Below, piece by piece: positions 8,441 through 16,722 of a stretch of 41,099 bases of DNA. Made by a program: the position numbers and the translations under genes. The stretch's first letter is position 1; every line of letters begins with the position of its first letter. Source of the stretch: Bacteroidales bacterium (GTDB lineage: Bacteria; Bacteroidota; Bacteroidia; Bacteroidales; F082); NCBI GenBank assembly GCA_019454985.1, contig JACFNF010000020.1, positions 1 to 41,099 of the forward strand. Direction: 5' to 3'. The notes under the pieces were generated by a model. The model ran no database searches. It worked only from the letters and a program-made list of their open reading frames with translations, and was not told where the DNA came from.

Positions 8441-9241
8441 ATGAAAACGACTTTTTATCACCAGAAAAAAATTGCTTATACCTTGTCCGGAGATGGACCC
8501 GATTTGATTTTATTGCATGGTTTTCCGATGGATCATCGGGTGTGGGAGGGTTTTATTCCGGTTCTTGAAACGCATTTCAGGGTTGTTGCGATAGATCTGC
8601 CCGGCTTTGGGCAATCCGAAATGCAAGGCCATATTCATTCGATGGATCTGATGGCCGGGGCTGTGAATGCCGTGATGGAGCAGGAGCAAATCGGGAAAGC
8701 TGTGATTGTTGGCCATTCTATGGGCGGCTATATCACTCTGGCATTTGCCGGACTTTTTCCATCGAAACTTGTGGGCGCAGTTTTGTTTCATTCGCATGGC
8801 GCCGCCGATGACGATGCTGCTTTGGCCGGCCGTGCCGCTGCCATTGATCAGGCTTCAAACAATCATTTGTCTTTCGTCAGTCAGTTTATCGAAGGCCTGT
8901 TCGATCCTCATTTTCTCAAATCTCATCCGGAGGCTTTTTCTCAGCTTGACGCGGTTGCCCGTAGTCAGAAAAAAGAAGCCATTGTGGCGGCTCTGGCAGG
9001 TATGCGCGATCGCAGCAGCAAGCTCGATGTATTGTATCAGATGACTGTGCCTGTTTTGTTTATTCTCGGCAAAACCGACAGCCGTATGCCTTTTGCACGG
9101 CTGATGGCTCAGCTTGCCTTGCCGGCTCAGGCCGAACTATTGTTGCTCTCAGGTGTGGGTCATTTGGGTTATTTGGAAGCCCGCCAAACCACCTCATCAG
9201 CCATCCTCCATTTTGCAACGCGCTGTTACGAGAATCCATGA
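8441..9241 (+). CDS. Alpha/beta hydrolase
   Basis: Serine hydrolase of the alpha/beta fold, 266 residues. Visible elements are the oxyanion-hole LLHGFPMDHRVW (HG at 26-27), strand-loop AIDLPGFGQS, the nucleophile elbow GHSMGG (Ser93), a probable acid in LGKTDSRMP (Asp213) and the catalytic His in GVGHLGYLE (His241). The triad is therefore complete. Between the elbow and the acid is a helical cap of about 100 residues. No signal peptide, so it is probably cytoplasmic. The closest recognisable group is the general esterase / BioH-like / pimeloyl-ACP-esterase-like hydrolases, but the substrate is unknown. Its stop overlaps the next start (ATGA). Confidence 0.88.
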   Translation: MKTTFYHQKKIAYTLSGDGPDLILLHGFPMDHRVWEGFIPVLETHFRVVAIDLPGFGQSEMQGHIHSMDLMAGAVNAVMEQEQIGKAVIVGHSMGGYITLAFAGLFPSKLVGAVLFHSHGAADDDAALAGRAAAIDQASNNHLSFVSQFIEGLFDPHFLKSHPEAFSQLDAVARSQKKEAIVAALAGMRDRSSKLDVLYQMTVPVLFILGKTDSRMPFARLMAQLALPAQAELLLLSGVGHLGYLEARQTTSSAILHFATRCYENP

Positions 9242-9996
9242 ACAGCCTGATTTTTCGTTATTTTATCATAGCGTTGAAGCGGAATTTTCTGTTAGCGCTT
9301 GTTGTGCTGTTGTTCTTTGGGTCGGGACGGTTACAGGGGCAACCAACGGAGGCTTATGTTGCCTTTTCAGGCGGACTTTCCATTCCGCTGGCTGCCTATT
9401 CTGCCCGTCAGCTCCCCGAAGGTTGTTTTACCATGCCGGGGCCGGAAGTCGTCATTTCAGCAGGAATACCCCTGTGGCGGCAATTTGGTGCAAAAGCAAT
9501 GGCAGGCTATTATATCCATCCGGTGGACGTGTCAGCTTTGGGTTATCAAAAACTACAGGCCGATCCCTTTTTGAGTGATCTGACCATTCGCAGCGAGCCA
9601 TACCGGATTCTGGCTTTCATGGGTGGGCCTTTTTTTCAGCTTCACGCATCAAGAAAACTGCGGTTGCAGGGAATGCCCGTGGCCGGATGGTTTTCGAGCC
9701 GAAGCCCGTATCAACTGCATAAAACAAGCTATTTCATGCCGGGACCTGCATTCTACGAAATTACCACTTCTCTCGACCGAAGCTTTGCCTGGGGCTTATC
9801 GGCTTTGTGCAGCTATCCGGTTGCGACATGTTACGAAGTCGGCCTTAGTTTAGATTACCTATACACCAAAGCGCAATTTCGATTTCGGCGCCCCGACGGA
9901 ACCGAACGGACTGATCCGCATCCCATCTCTATGTTCAATATCCACCTCAACCTGTTGTTCAAACTGCCTGATTTCCATAACTCAAACAAGCAATAA
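9238..9996 (+). CDS. Putative outer membrane beta-barrel protein
   Basis: No specific family recognised. The 252-residue protein opens with a long signal-like segment (KRNFLLALVVLLFFGSGRLQG|QPTEAY). The rest alternates short amphipathic strands with aromatic girdle residues, such as ILAFMGGPFFQLHA, SFAWGLSALCSY, YEVGLSLDYLYTKAQFRF and FNIHLNLLFKL. Small porin-like or OmpX/OmpW-type barrels look like this. The start overlaps the stop of the upstream hydrolase by ATGA, so the two are probably translationally coupled. Confidence 0.6.
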   Translation: MNSLIFRYFIIALKRNFLLALVVLLFFGSGRLQGQPTEAYVAFSGGLSIPLAAYSARQLPEGCFTMPGPEVVISAGIPLWRQFGAKAMAGYYIHPVDVSALGYQKLQADPFLSDLTIRSEPYRILAFMGGPFFQLHASRKLRLQGMPVAGWFSSRSPYQLHKTSYFMPGPAFYEITTSLDRSFAWGLSALCSYPVATCYEVGLSLDYLYTKAQFRFRRPDGTERTDPHPISMFNIHLNLLFKLPDFHNSNKQ

Positions 9997-10040
9997 ATTG
10001 AAGCCCATTGCGTTATAAAACAAAAATCCGATTTACCTGA

Positions 10041-10065
10041 TGATAATTTAAACATCTGATTATCA
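10041..10065. promoter_or_regulatory. Dyad upstream of porZ, possible operator
   Basis: TGATAAT (10041-10047) and ATTATCA (10059-10065) are perfect inverted copies 11 bases apart. Right behind lies TATTTTTA (10072-10079), one mismatch from TAnnTTTG. The dyad would therefore cover the place of the -33 box of the porZ promoter. It could be a regulator site or just an AT-rich palindrome. Confidence 0.3.
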
Positions 10066-10109
10066 AATCAATATTTTTAAAGATACCATCAAAACCTAAT
10101 TCCCGGTTT

Positions 10110-12449
10110 ATGAAACATAAATTTTACTTCCTCCCTCTATTTCTTTTGACTTTTGGTTTTTTCTTCAGTAATGCTCAGGGGGTTGGTATTGGTCAATGGC
10201 GCACCCATTTGCCTTATCAGCGTGTGATTGATGTTGAAATAGCCGGCGATAAGGTATATGCTGCCACTCCATACGATCTTTTTGTTTACGATAAAACCGA
10301 CAATCGCCTGCAACTCCTCAACAAAGTGAACGGGCTGAGCGATATAGGCGTCAGCAAAATTGCATACAGCAGCGAATACCAAACGCTTTTGGTGGCCTAT
10401 ACCAATACCAATATTGACCTGGTTCAACCCGATGGAATCGTCAACCTGAGCGATATTAAAAACAAGGAATTGGTTGGAAATAAAACAATTAACAATATTC
10501 TGTTTCGTGGGAAATATGCCTATCTGTCGTGTGGATTTGGGATTGTTGTCATAGATGTGGTCCGTCAGGAAGTTTATGATACTTATTTGATTGGCCCTCA
10601 GGGAAGCTTTATCAATGTTCACGATATTGCCATACTGGACAATACCCTTTATGCAGCAACCGAGTCGGGGGTTTATTATGCTTCGCTCAGCAGCCCCAAC
10701 CTGGCTGATTTCAATCAATGGACCAAAGACCTCCGGCTGAGGTATCCGCATTTGAATTACAATCAAATAGAAACTTTCGGCAACAAAGTTTTCCTCAACT
10801 ACAGCCGTGGAGCCTACGAGGCCGATACCCTCTTTGTGTTGAACGGAGATAATTGGGATTATTTTGATAAAGACAATACCTCGCTTCATCGCCAGCTTCG
10901 TGCGCATAACGATCATTTGGTCATTGTGAACCATTTCAACATTTACGTTTACAATACTGATCTGCAGATGGAGCTCTCCATTTATTATCCGGAAAGTGAA
11001 TTTGTGGAGCCCTTGGCAGGAGTTTACGAATCGGCCGATGGCATTTGGATTGGCGATCGTTGGAGGGGACTTTTGCAGGTTTACAACCTTGGTTTCAGCG
11101 CTTACCAAATGATGCCAAACGGCCCCGGCACCACCAATGTTTACGAGCTGAAAGCGCGCGGTAGTCAGGTATGGGTGGCTTCGGGCGGAAGACGAAATGA
11201 TTGGGGCAAACGTTATATGAACGATGGCGTTTTTTCGTTCGACGGCTCCAATTGGAAAACTTATAACAGCCGAAATACCAGTGGATTAGATACCATTTCT
11301 GATTTTGTTTGTGTGGCTATTGACCCCAAAAACCCGCTCAAAGCCTATATTGGAACCTGGCAGGAAGGCGTTATTGAGTTTACCAATTACGAAAAAACCG
11401 AAATCTATTCGGAACATAACAGCAGCTTAAGGCCTTGGATTGCCGATCCGAGTTTAGTCAATGTCAGCGGCCTTGATTTCGACTCCTTTAACAACCTCTG
11501 GGTAGCCAATACCGGGGCAACCAATCTGCTCTCGGTACGAAAAACCGATGGAAGCTGGAAGTCCTTTTATCTGGGTTCCAATGCAAGCGGAACCGATATC
11601 GGCAATATGATTGTAGATAAAAACAATTACAAATGGATTTTGCGCAGGGGCGAAGGCCCGGTGATGGTGTTCAACGACAACAATACGCTCGACAACACCT
11701 CCGATGATCGTCTGAAAATCCTGACCAACAGCCCCAATTCAGGCAATATCCCCGGCAACTCGGTGTTTTCGCTGGCCGTGGATCACAATGGTGCAGTGTG
11801 GATTGGTACCGACAAAGGCCCGGCCATCATCTATAATCCAGAAAAAATATTTACAACCGGCGCCAACTTCGATGCACAGCAGATTCTTGTCCCGCGAAAC
11901 GACGGTACCGGTCAGGCCGATTATCTGCTTGGCAGCGAAAAAATTCTTTCGATGGCTGTCAACGGCTCCAACCAAAAATGGTTTGGTACCGAAAACGGAG
12001 CTTTCCTGATGACGGATGACGGACTGAAACAAATTCATTATTTCAACACCGATAACAGCCCTTTGCTCTCAAACACCGTCAACAGCATCGCCATCACCGA
12101 TGATGGCGAAGTGTTTTTTGGTACACCGAACGGCATTATTTCTTACAAAGACATTGCTACCACACCTGACGTAGAAAACAAAGATGTGTATGCTTATCCC
12201 AACCCGGTGCGCGAAGATTTCATTGGGCCTGTTGCCATTCGGGGAATGGTGAGGGATGCCATCGTAAAAATTACCGACGTCAGCGGCAACTTAGTTTTCC
12301 AAACACGTTCAGAGGGCGGACAAGCCGTCTGGGATGGCAAAATCATAAACGGAAACCACGTGAAACCCGGAATTTATTTGGTCTTTATCGCCGATCAATT
12401 CGGCATTGAAACTTTGGTGACAAAAATTATGATGATGCGTAAGCAATGA
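10110..12449 (+). CDS. porZ: Type IX secretion system protein PorZ-like (two-beta-propeller, sorting domain)
   Basis: The 779-residue protein has a signal peptide ending FSNA|QGVG, followed by the PorZ-like opening GQWRTHLPYQRVIDVEIAG. Propeller blades follow (KVYAATPYDLFVYD, NTLYAATESGVYYA, GAVWIGTDKGPAI, QKWFGTENGAFLM, EVFFGTPNGIISY). The C-terminal T9SS sorting domain has YAYPNPV then VKITDVSGNLVF and ends in PGIYLVFIADQFG...KIMMM. In Porphyromonas gingivalis PorZ is a surface-exposed part of the attachment complex that helps anchor T9SS cargo to A-LPS. The gene overlaps recO by ATGA. The propeller blades resemble those of hybrid two-component sensors, but no kinase domain is present. Confidence 0.82.
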   Translation: MKHKFYFLPLFLLTFGFFFSNAQGVGIGQWRTHLPYQRVIDVEIAGDKVYAATPYDLFVYDKTDNRLQLLNKVNGLSDIGVSKIAYSSEYQTLLVAYTNTNIDLVQPDGIVNLSDIKNKELVGNKTINNILFRGKYAYLSCGFGIVVIDVVRQEVYDTYLIGPQGSFINVHDIAILDNTLYAATESGVYYASLSSPNLADFNQWTKDLRLRYPHLNYNQIETFGNKVFLNYSRGAYEADTLFVLNGDNWDYFDKDNTSLHRQLRAHNDHLVIVNHFNIYVYNTDLQMELSIYYPESEFVEPLAGVYESADGIWIGDRWRGLLQVYNLGFSAYQMMPNGPGTTNVYELKARGSQVWVASGGRRNDWGKRYMNDGVFSFDGSNWKTYNSRNTSGLDTISDFVCVAIDPKNPLKAYIGTWQEGVIEFTNYEKTEIYSEHNSSLRPWIADPSLVNVSGLDFDSFNNLWVANTGATNLLSVRKTDGSWKSFYLGSNASGTDIGNMIVDKNNYKWILRRGEGPVMVFNDNNTLDNTSDDRLKILTNSPNSGNIPGNSVFSLAVDHNGAVWIGTDKGPAIIYNPEKIFTTGANFDAQQILVPRNDGTGQADYLLGSEKILSMAVNGSNQKWFGTENGAFLMTDDGLKQIHYFNTDNSPLLSNTVNSIAITDDGEVFFGTPNGIISYKDIATTPDVENKDVYAYPNPVREDFIGPVAIRGMVRDAIVKITDVSGNLVFQTRSEGGQAVWDGKIINGNHVKPGIYLVFIADQFGIETLVTKIMMMRKQ

Positions 12450-13171
12450 GCCAGCATAGCAGAGGCATTGTATTGCAACAAGTCCGTTTTGGCGACTCCG
12501 ACCTCATTGTCAAAATCTTTACCGAAGAATTCGGCCTGATGTCGTTTATGGTCAAAGGCGCATTTGGTAAACGTTCGCGTATCAAACCGGCTTTTTTCCA
12601 ACCTTTGACACTCATTGAGTTTGTATGTAAACTGAAGCACAAACGCGAGCTGCAGTTTTTGACCGAAATTGCGATTGAAACTCCATTTCACAGCCTTCAT
12701 CACGATATCACAAAAAATTCAGTGGTTATCTTCATCAGCGAATTACTCAGTAAAACCATTGTCGAGGCCTCGGCCAACAAAGCGCTTTTCAGCTTTATCT
12801 ATCAGGCCGTTCAATGGTTCGACCTGCGCGAACAGCATTATTCCAATTTTCACCTTTATTTCATGCTCGAACTCAGTCGTTATCTGGGCTTTTACCCCCG
12901 AACCGACACTTATGCCCCACAATATGTTTTCGATCTGATGAATGGCAGCTTTTGCCTTCCTCATCCTTCGGTTTTCCATGCCATCGAACCCTCTTTGTCA
13001 GCAACATTTCACCGGCTTTGTCAAATATCGGCCAACAATCTTGGCGAGCTTCAGCTTTCGCGCGACGACCGCCGTCAACTGCTCGACCATTTGATTACTT
13101 ATTATCGGCTTCACCTGCCTGGCTTTCATGGAATGCATTCGCATCAGGTGTTGTCGGTGGTGCTGGGATGA
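12446..13171 (+). CDS. recO: DNA repair protein RecO
   Basis: RecF-pathway mediator that helps load RecA on SSB-coated DNA. The N-terminal OB fold is seen in RGIVLQQVRFGDSDLIVKIFTEEFGLMSFMVKGAFGKRS. A helical domain follows, with ISELLSKTIVEASANKALF and HLYFMLELSRYLGFYPR. The Cys4 zinc motif of E. coli-unlike RecO proteins is absent: only isolated Cys residues remain. Length is 241 residues. The start is fixed by the ATGA overlap with porZ. Confidence 0.93.
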   Translation: MSQHSRGIVLQQVRFGDSDLIVKIFTEEFGLMSFMVKGAFGKRSRIKPAFFQPLTLIEFVCKLKHKRELQFLTEIAIETPFHSLHHDITKNSVVIFISELLSKTIVEASANKALFSFIYQAVQWFDLREQHYSNFHLYFMLELSRYLGFYPRTDTYAPQYVFDLMNGSFCLPHPSVFHAIEPSLSATFHRLCQISANNLGELQLSRDDRRQLLDHLITYYRLHLPGFHGMHSHQVLSVVLG

Positions 13172-13282
13172 AGAAAAAGGCGAAAAACAGCTTTTAGCCG
13201 GGGAAAATCCGAAGCGAACAGAAAAAACCTTAATTTAGCCCTTTGGAAATTGTGAAAACAAACCCTTTTATCCCAATTGGTT

Positions 13283-13804
13283 ATGGATAATTTTCTCGAC
13301 TTTGTGAGTTCACGGTACAGTGTGAGGAGCTATGACGGTTCGCGCGAGATCGAAGAGGATAAGCTGTTACGGGTTCTCGAGGCCGGACGTATGGCGCCTT
13401 CGGCAGCCAACCTGCAACCAGGAAAGATTGTTGTTGCTCAGTCGGCAGATATACTCGACAAGCTGCATCGGGCTTATCCGGCACCCTGGTTTTCGGAAGC
13501 CAACACCGTGCTGATTGTCAAGGGAAACACCTCTGAAGCCTGGGTGAGAAAATCAGATGGTTACAACTCCATTTGCGACGACCTGAGCATCCTGATGACC
13601 CATCTGATTTTGGCTGCCCATGCCGAAGGATTGGTCACCTGTTGGGTGGAAGCTTTTGACACCGACCTGATGGGCGAAATATTACAACTCAAAGAAGACG
13701 AAGTGGTTTACGCCATGACACCCATCGGCTATGCCCCTGAAAGCGGGATGGTTACACGCCCCAAGACAAGGAAACCCCTTGACGAAATTGTGGAATGGCG
13801 CTGA
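13283..13804 (+). CDS. Nitroreductase-family protein
   Basis: FMN-dependent oxidoreductase of the nitroreductase fold, 173 residues from the ATG at 13283 (an in-frame TTG lies two codons earlier). The FMN phosphate-binding segment SSRYSVRSYDG is at the N-terminus, with EAGRMAPSAANLQP after it. The C-terminal half carries LILAAHAEGLVTCWVEAFD and the typical MTPIGYAPE. It is shorter than the classical NfsB group and resembles small Bacteroidetes nitroreductases of unknown substrate. The 3' end overlaps the next gene by 10 bases. Confidence 0.9.
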   Translation: MDNFLDFVSSRYSVRSYDGSREIEEDKLLRVLEAGRMAPSAANLQPGKIVVAQSADILDKLHRAYPAPWFSEANTVLIVKGNTSEAWVRKSDGYNSICDDLSILMTHLILAAHAEGLVTCWVEAFDTDLMGEILQLKEDEVVYAMTPIGYAPESGMVTRPKTRKPLDEIVEWR

Positions 13805-14370
13805 CCGAAAACCCACGCAACATCGGGAAGGATTCATTTAAAACCTGGTTTAACAGGCCGTTTTCTATGAACGATATCCTCATGATGAAGGATATTGTCG
13901 TTCAACGATCCGAACTGATTTCCCAGGCAGTTGAAATAGCCGCCGGAGGCTCAACACGTGAAGCCCGTACAGCCGCATGGCTGCTGACCCATCTTGCCGA
14001 CGACGATCCGATGCTTTTGATGGAAAATCAGACCCGCATTATTGAAATTGCTTTGAGCACCCCTTCCGATTCTATTCGTCGCGACCTTTTACGAATTATC
14101 CTGCGCCTGCCGCTGCCCGAGGCTTATCTCGGACCTCTCTACGAAAATGCCTTAAACTGGGCGCTTAACGAAAAATATGCTATTGCGGTCAGAGCCAATG
14201 CCATACAACTGCTTGGCCAGATTTGTGAGAAGGAAAACGGACTTGCTGCCGAAGTTGAACAGTATCTTTCCCCCGTTTTGGATTATGGTTCAAGCGGATT
14301 GATGGTTCGGGGGAAAAAGGTGATTTCAAGGTTGCAAAAAATCCGGCAAAACGTTGATGTAAACCAATAG
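13795..14370 (+). CDS. HEAT-like helical protein of unknown function
   Basis: No named family recognised. The 191-residue product is almost entirely predicted helical with repeating helix pairs, such as REARTAAWLLTHLADDDP, RIIEIALSTPSDSIRRDLLRIILRLP, YAIAVRANAIQLLGQICEKEN and GSSGLMVRGKKVISRLQ, which resemble HEAT/ARM repeats. No signal peptide or membrane helix. The start at 13795 overlaps the nitroreductase gene; an internal ATG at 13867 (MNDILMMK) is a fair alternative. It ends two bases before rlmH, which suggests a shared transcript with nitroreductase and rlmH. Confidence 0.75.
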   Translation: MALTENPRNIGKDSFKTWFNRPFSMNDILMMKDIVVQRSELISQAVEIAAGGSTREARTAAWLLTHLADDDPMLLMENQTRIIEIALSTPSDSIRRDLLRIILRLPLPEAYLGPLYENALNWALNEKYAIAVRANAIQLLGQICEKENGLAAEVEQYLSPVLDYGSSGLMVRGKKVISRLQKIRQNVDVNQ

Positions 14371-14372
14371 TT

Positions 14373-14846
14373 GTGAAAATTCTTCTTCTTACCATCGGAA
14401 AAACGGATGAAAGCTATCTGGAGCAGGGGATGGCTAAATATATTGAACGGATTATCCGCTATATCCCATTCAATATGAAGGTGTTGCCGGATATCAAACA
14501 ACGCAGGAATCTGAGTTTCGACCAACAGAAAACCCTCGAAGGCAAGATGATCCTCGATCAGTTGCTTCCCGGCGATGAGTTGGTGCTCCTTGATGAGAAT
14601 GGTAAAGCTTTCAGCTCGCGGGAATTTTCAACTTTCCTCGAACGAAAAACCATTGAAAGCCCGAAACGGTTAGTCATTGTAATAGGAGGACCATATGGTT
14701 TTTCAAAAGAAGTTTTCGAACGCTCGCAAATGCGGATCTCGCTCTCATCCATGACGTTTTCGCATCAGATGGTTCGCCTGATTTTTTTAGAACAACTCTA
14801 CCGCGCGCTCACCATCATCCGCGGCGAGCCTTATCATCACGACTGA
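14373..14846 (+). CDS. rlmH: 23S rRNA (pseudouridine1915-N3)-methyltransferase RlmH
   Basis: SPOUT-fold methyltransferase that modifies pseudouridine 1915 in helix 69 of 23S rRNA. The start is GTG at 14373, giving VKILLLTIGKTDESYLEQG, the normal family beginning. The AdoMet-binding knot is seen in LVIVIGGPYGFSKEVFER and the invariant C-terminus in FLEQLYRALTIIRGEPYHH. The 157-residue length is standard. Its last 32 bases overlap the end of the opposite-strand RNase H gene. Confidence 0.96.
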   Translation: MKILLLTIGKTDESYLEQGMAKYIERIIRYIPFNMKVLPDIKQRRNLSFDQQKTLEGKMILDQLLPGDELVLLDENGKAFSSREFSTFLERKTIESPKRLVIVIGGPYGFSKEVFERSQMRISLSSMTFSHQMVRLIFLEQLYRALTIIRGEPYHHD

Positions 14847-15474
14847 AGTTCCCTTTTCGGCCAAAATCGGCTGGAATCTCTCCCCATTCTTCGGTTTCCC
14901 ATTTTCTCAATGGAACAGTAATGCCGTTTTCGGCCAGCCATTTCTCTGCCCTTTCAATCAGCTCAAACAAAATGGCATTTTGTGGTATGGGTTCGAGTTT
15001 TGTACGGGCTTTCCCTTTCCGTGCCCAAAGGATGGCAGTTTCCGAGTCGCTGTAAAGGGTCATGCTTAACGATTCTTTTTTCATCCAGCCTAAGGCATGA
15101 ACGATGGCTAAAAATTCGCCTATATTGTTGGTCCCCATGGGATAAACCCTGCTGCGGTAAATTTCTTCGCCATTGTGTGTATGAACAATGCGATATTCCA
15201 TATCGCCCGGATTGCCTGAGCAGGCAGCATCCACACAAACAGAGTGCAGTTCGGGAGCTGAAGCTACTGCACCATCATTTTTTTCTGAACGATGTTCATC
15301 AACAAGTTTTTTTGGTGGCCCGTTGCGGAAAGCCTCTTCTGCCAAAGCACGGTCAGGAAAAGATTGATATCTGGCTCCCGCAAAACCGGCAATCAGCTTT
15401 TGGCAACTGGCCCAATCGGTAAAAACTCCCGTTTGACGGCCCTTCCAGACGACATAATATTTTTGCTTCGGCAT
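14815..15474 (-). CDS. Ribonuclease H family protein with N-terminal RHBD/viroplasmin domain
   Basis: Degrades the RNA strand of RNA-DNA hybrids. Residues 5-50 (KYYVVWKGRQTGVFTDWASCQ ... YQSFPDRALAEEAF) are the hybrid-binding (viroplasmin-like) domain. The catalytic domain begins near residue 78. Its four acidic positions are all present: Asp82 in VDAACSGNPG, Glu120 in NNIGEFLAI, Asp143 in LYSDSETA and Asp203 in IPADFGRK. Length is 219 residues. It lies 15 bases downstream of the arginase-like gene and seems to be the last gene of the topA transcript. Its stop falls inside rlmH, giving a 32-base tail-to-tail antisense overlap. Confidence 0.92.
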   Translation of the reverse strand: MPKQKYYVVWKGRQTGVFTDWASCQKLIAGFAGARYQSFPDRALAEEAFRNGPPKKLVDEHRSEKNDGAVASAPELHSVCVDAACSGNPGDMEYRIVHTHNGEEIYRSRVYPMGTNNIGEFLAIVHALGWMKKESLSMTLYSDSETAILWARKGKARTKLEPIPQNAILFELIERAEKWLAENGITVPLRKWETEEWGEIPADFGRKGNFSRDDKARRG

Positions 15475-15489
15475 GTAAAAAACGATGCG

Positions 15490-16668
15490 CTACATCAGTT
15501 TCTGAAAAAACTGCCACCATCTGTCAGGCACTTCTTCTTTCAATGCTTGATCGTAGTCTTCTTTCGTACAGGGAACAAAATGGTGTTTCTCGTATTTTTC
15601 CCGATCATTGCGACCAAAGCTGAGATCGAGCCACCAACGATTGGTTTTTTTGCTTCTTAAAAATACGATGTCTTCATTATGCCCCTCGATTTGTACAATA
15701 TAGCGGGCAAAATCGGGGCTGTCCTTTTCCGGAATATCGCCTGTGCGGTTTGCCACACCATCTAAAAAATACCAGATCATTTGGGCGATTAATTCCGCTG
15801 TCACACGGTTCTGGTCGAAAAGAGGGTTGTATTCAAAAAAGCCGATGGAGCTTATTTTGTCGCTCAACCCGGCGTAACGCACCACTCGACAGGCTTCTTC
15901 GCCCGTAAAACCATTGGGTCCGGCATTGCCATTGCCCGGTGCATCGGCAGCGCGGATGGCCGACAGATCGAAACTCAAAATATCGGCATTGCGAACAGCC
16001 GGCTCGCAGTCCTCAATACGCGACTTGAGATGTCCAAGACGATAAACGTCGAACAGCAGATTATTCATCAGGTCAACTGCGTAATGATCAACGAGATAGG
16101 TCTGATAGCCAAGGTTGGTGAAATTAAACAGAAAATTAGGTTGATGCAGGATGATACGGCCGAGATACGACTGCGCATCAAATTTTTCTTCGTCCTGGCC
16201 AAGGTCGAAAAGAGGGTCAACAGAAACGATGTTAACCAATTGTCCGATGTTTTCGTAGGCTTGATACATGGCATAAGTCAGATCCTGACTTCCGCCAATG
16301 ATGATAGGGATGATTTTACTGCGGATGAGCATTGCAATCACCTGATTCAGTGCAAAATAAGTGTCGTCAACATGATGTCCGGCGCGGATATTACCCAGGT
16401 CAGCCACTTCGAGTTGCGGCCAATGATGGAAAAGCTGATAAAGCGAGGCCCTCACATGGTCGGGGGCTGTGCTGCATCCGGCGTTGTTTACCGACAGACG
16501 TTCTTCGAGAACACCCACAATGGCTACACGGGTATGACTCAGATCGGGAAAGTCGGACTTGTCGGTATGGATGAGTATTTTTTCGCCTATGCGATGCTGT
16601 CCGGGTCTGGAAGCCGAAACCGGAAGTGCATTCAGGTTGACCGGATCTAAAAACAGGTTGATTTCCAT
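15490..16668 (-). CDS. Arginase/formimidoylglutamase-fold protein with an incomplete metal site
   Basis: A 392-residue member of the ureohydrolase superfamily, of the kind often labelled formimidoylglutamase in Bacteroidetes. The fold is recognisable from VAIVGVLEERLSVNN, KIIPIIIGGSQDLTYAMY, NIVSVDPLFDLG and ADILSFDLSAIRAADAPG. The manganese ligands differ from active arginases. The GGDHS histidine is Gln128 (GGSQD), the DAHxD histidine is Leu153 (DPLFD), and the second aspartate of the SxDxD motif is Ser236 (SFDLS). Only Asp151, Asp155 and Asp234 remain. A binuclear Mn centre like that of arginase is therefore unlikely. It may be an inactive, scaffolding or differently metallated protein. 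It sits between topA and RNase H on one probable transcript. Confidence 0.8.
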   Translation of the reverse strand: MEINLFLDPVNLNALPVSASRPGQHRIGEKILIHTDKSDFPDLSHTRVAIVGVLEERLSVNNAGCSTAPDHVRASLYQLFHHWPQLEVADLGNIRAGHHVDDTYFALNQVIAMLIRSKIIPIIIGGSQDLTYAMYQAYENIGQLVNIVSVDPLFDLGQDEEKFDAQSYLGRIILHQPNFLFNFTNLGYQTYLVDHYAVDLMNNLLFDVYRLGHLKSRIEDCEPAVRNADILSFDLSAIRAADAPGNGNAGPNGFTGEEACRVVRYAGLSDKISSIGFFEYNPLFDQNRVTAELIAQMIWYFLDGVANRTGDIPEKDSPDFARYIVQIEGHNEDIVFLRSKKTNRWWLDLSFGRNDREKYEKHHFVPCTKEDYDQALKEEVPDRWWQFFQKLM

Positions 16669-16722
16669 GCTGCTTGTGATTAGTGGACAGAAATAGCAAG
16701 GTTAAAAAAACGACTGCCGGAA

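Noticed and set aside
10137..11108. 323-codon minus-strand frame opposite porZ
   Set aside because: It is a shadow of the porZ reading frame; the plus-strand protein has clear PorZ and sorting-domain features and the minus frame has none.
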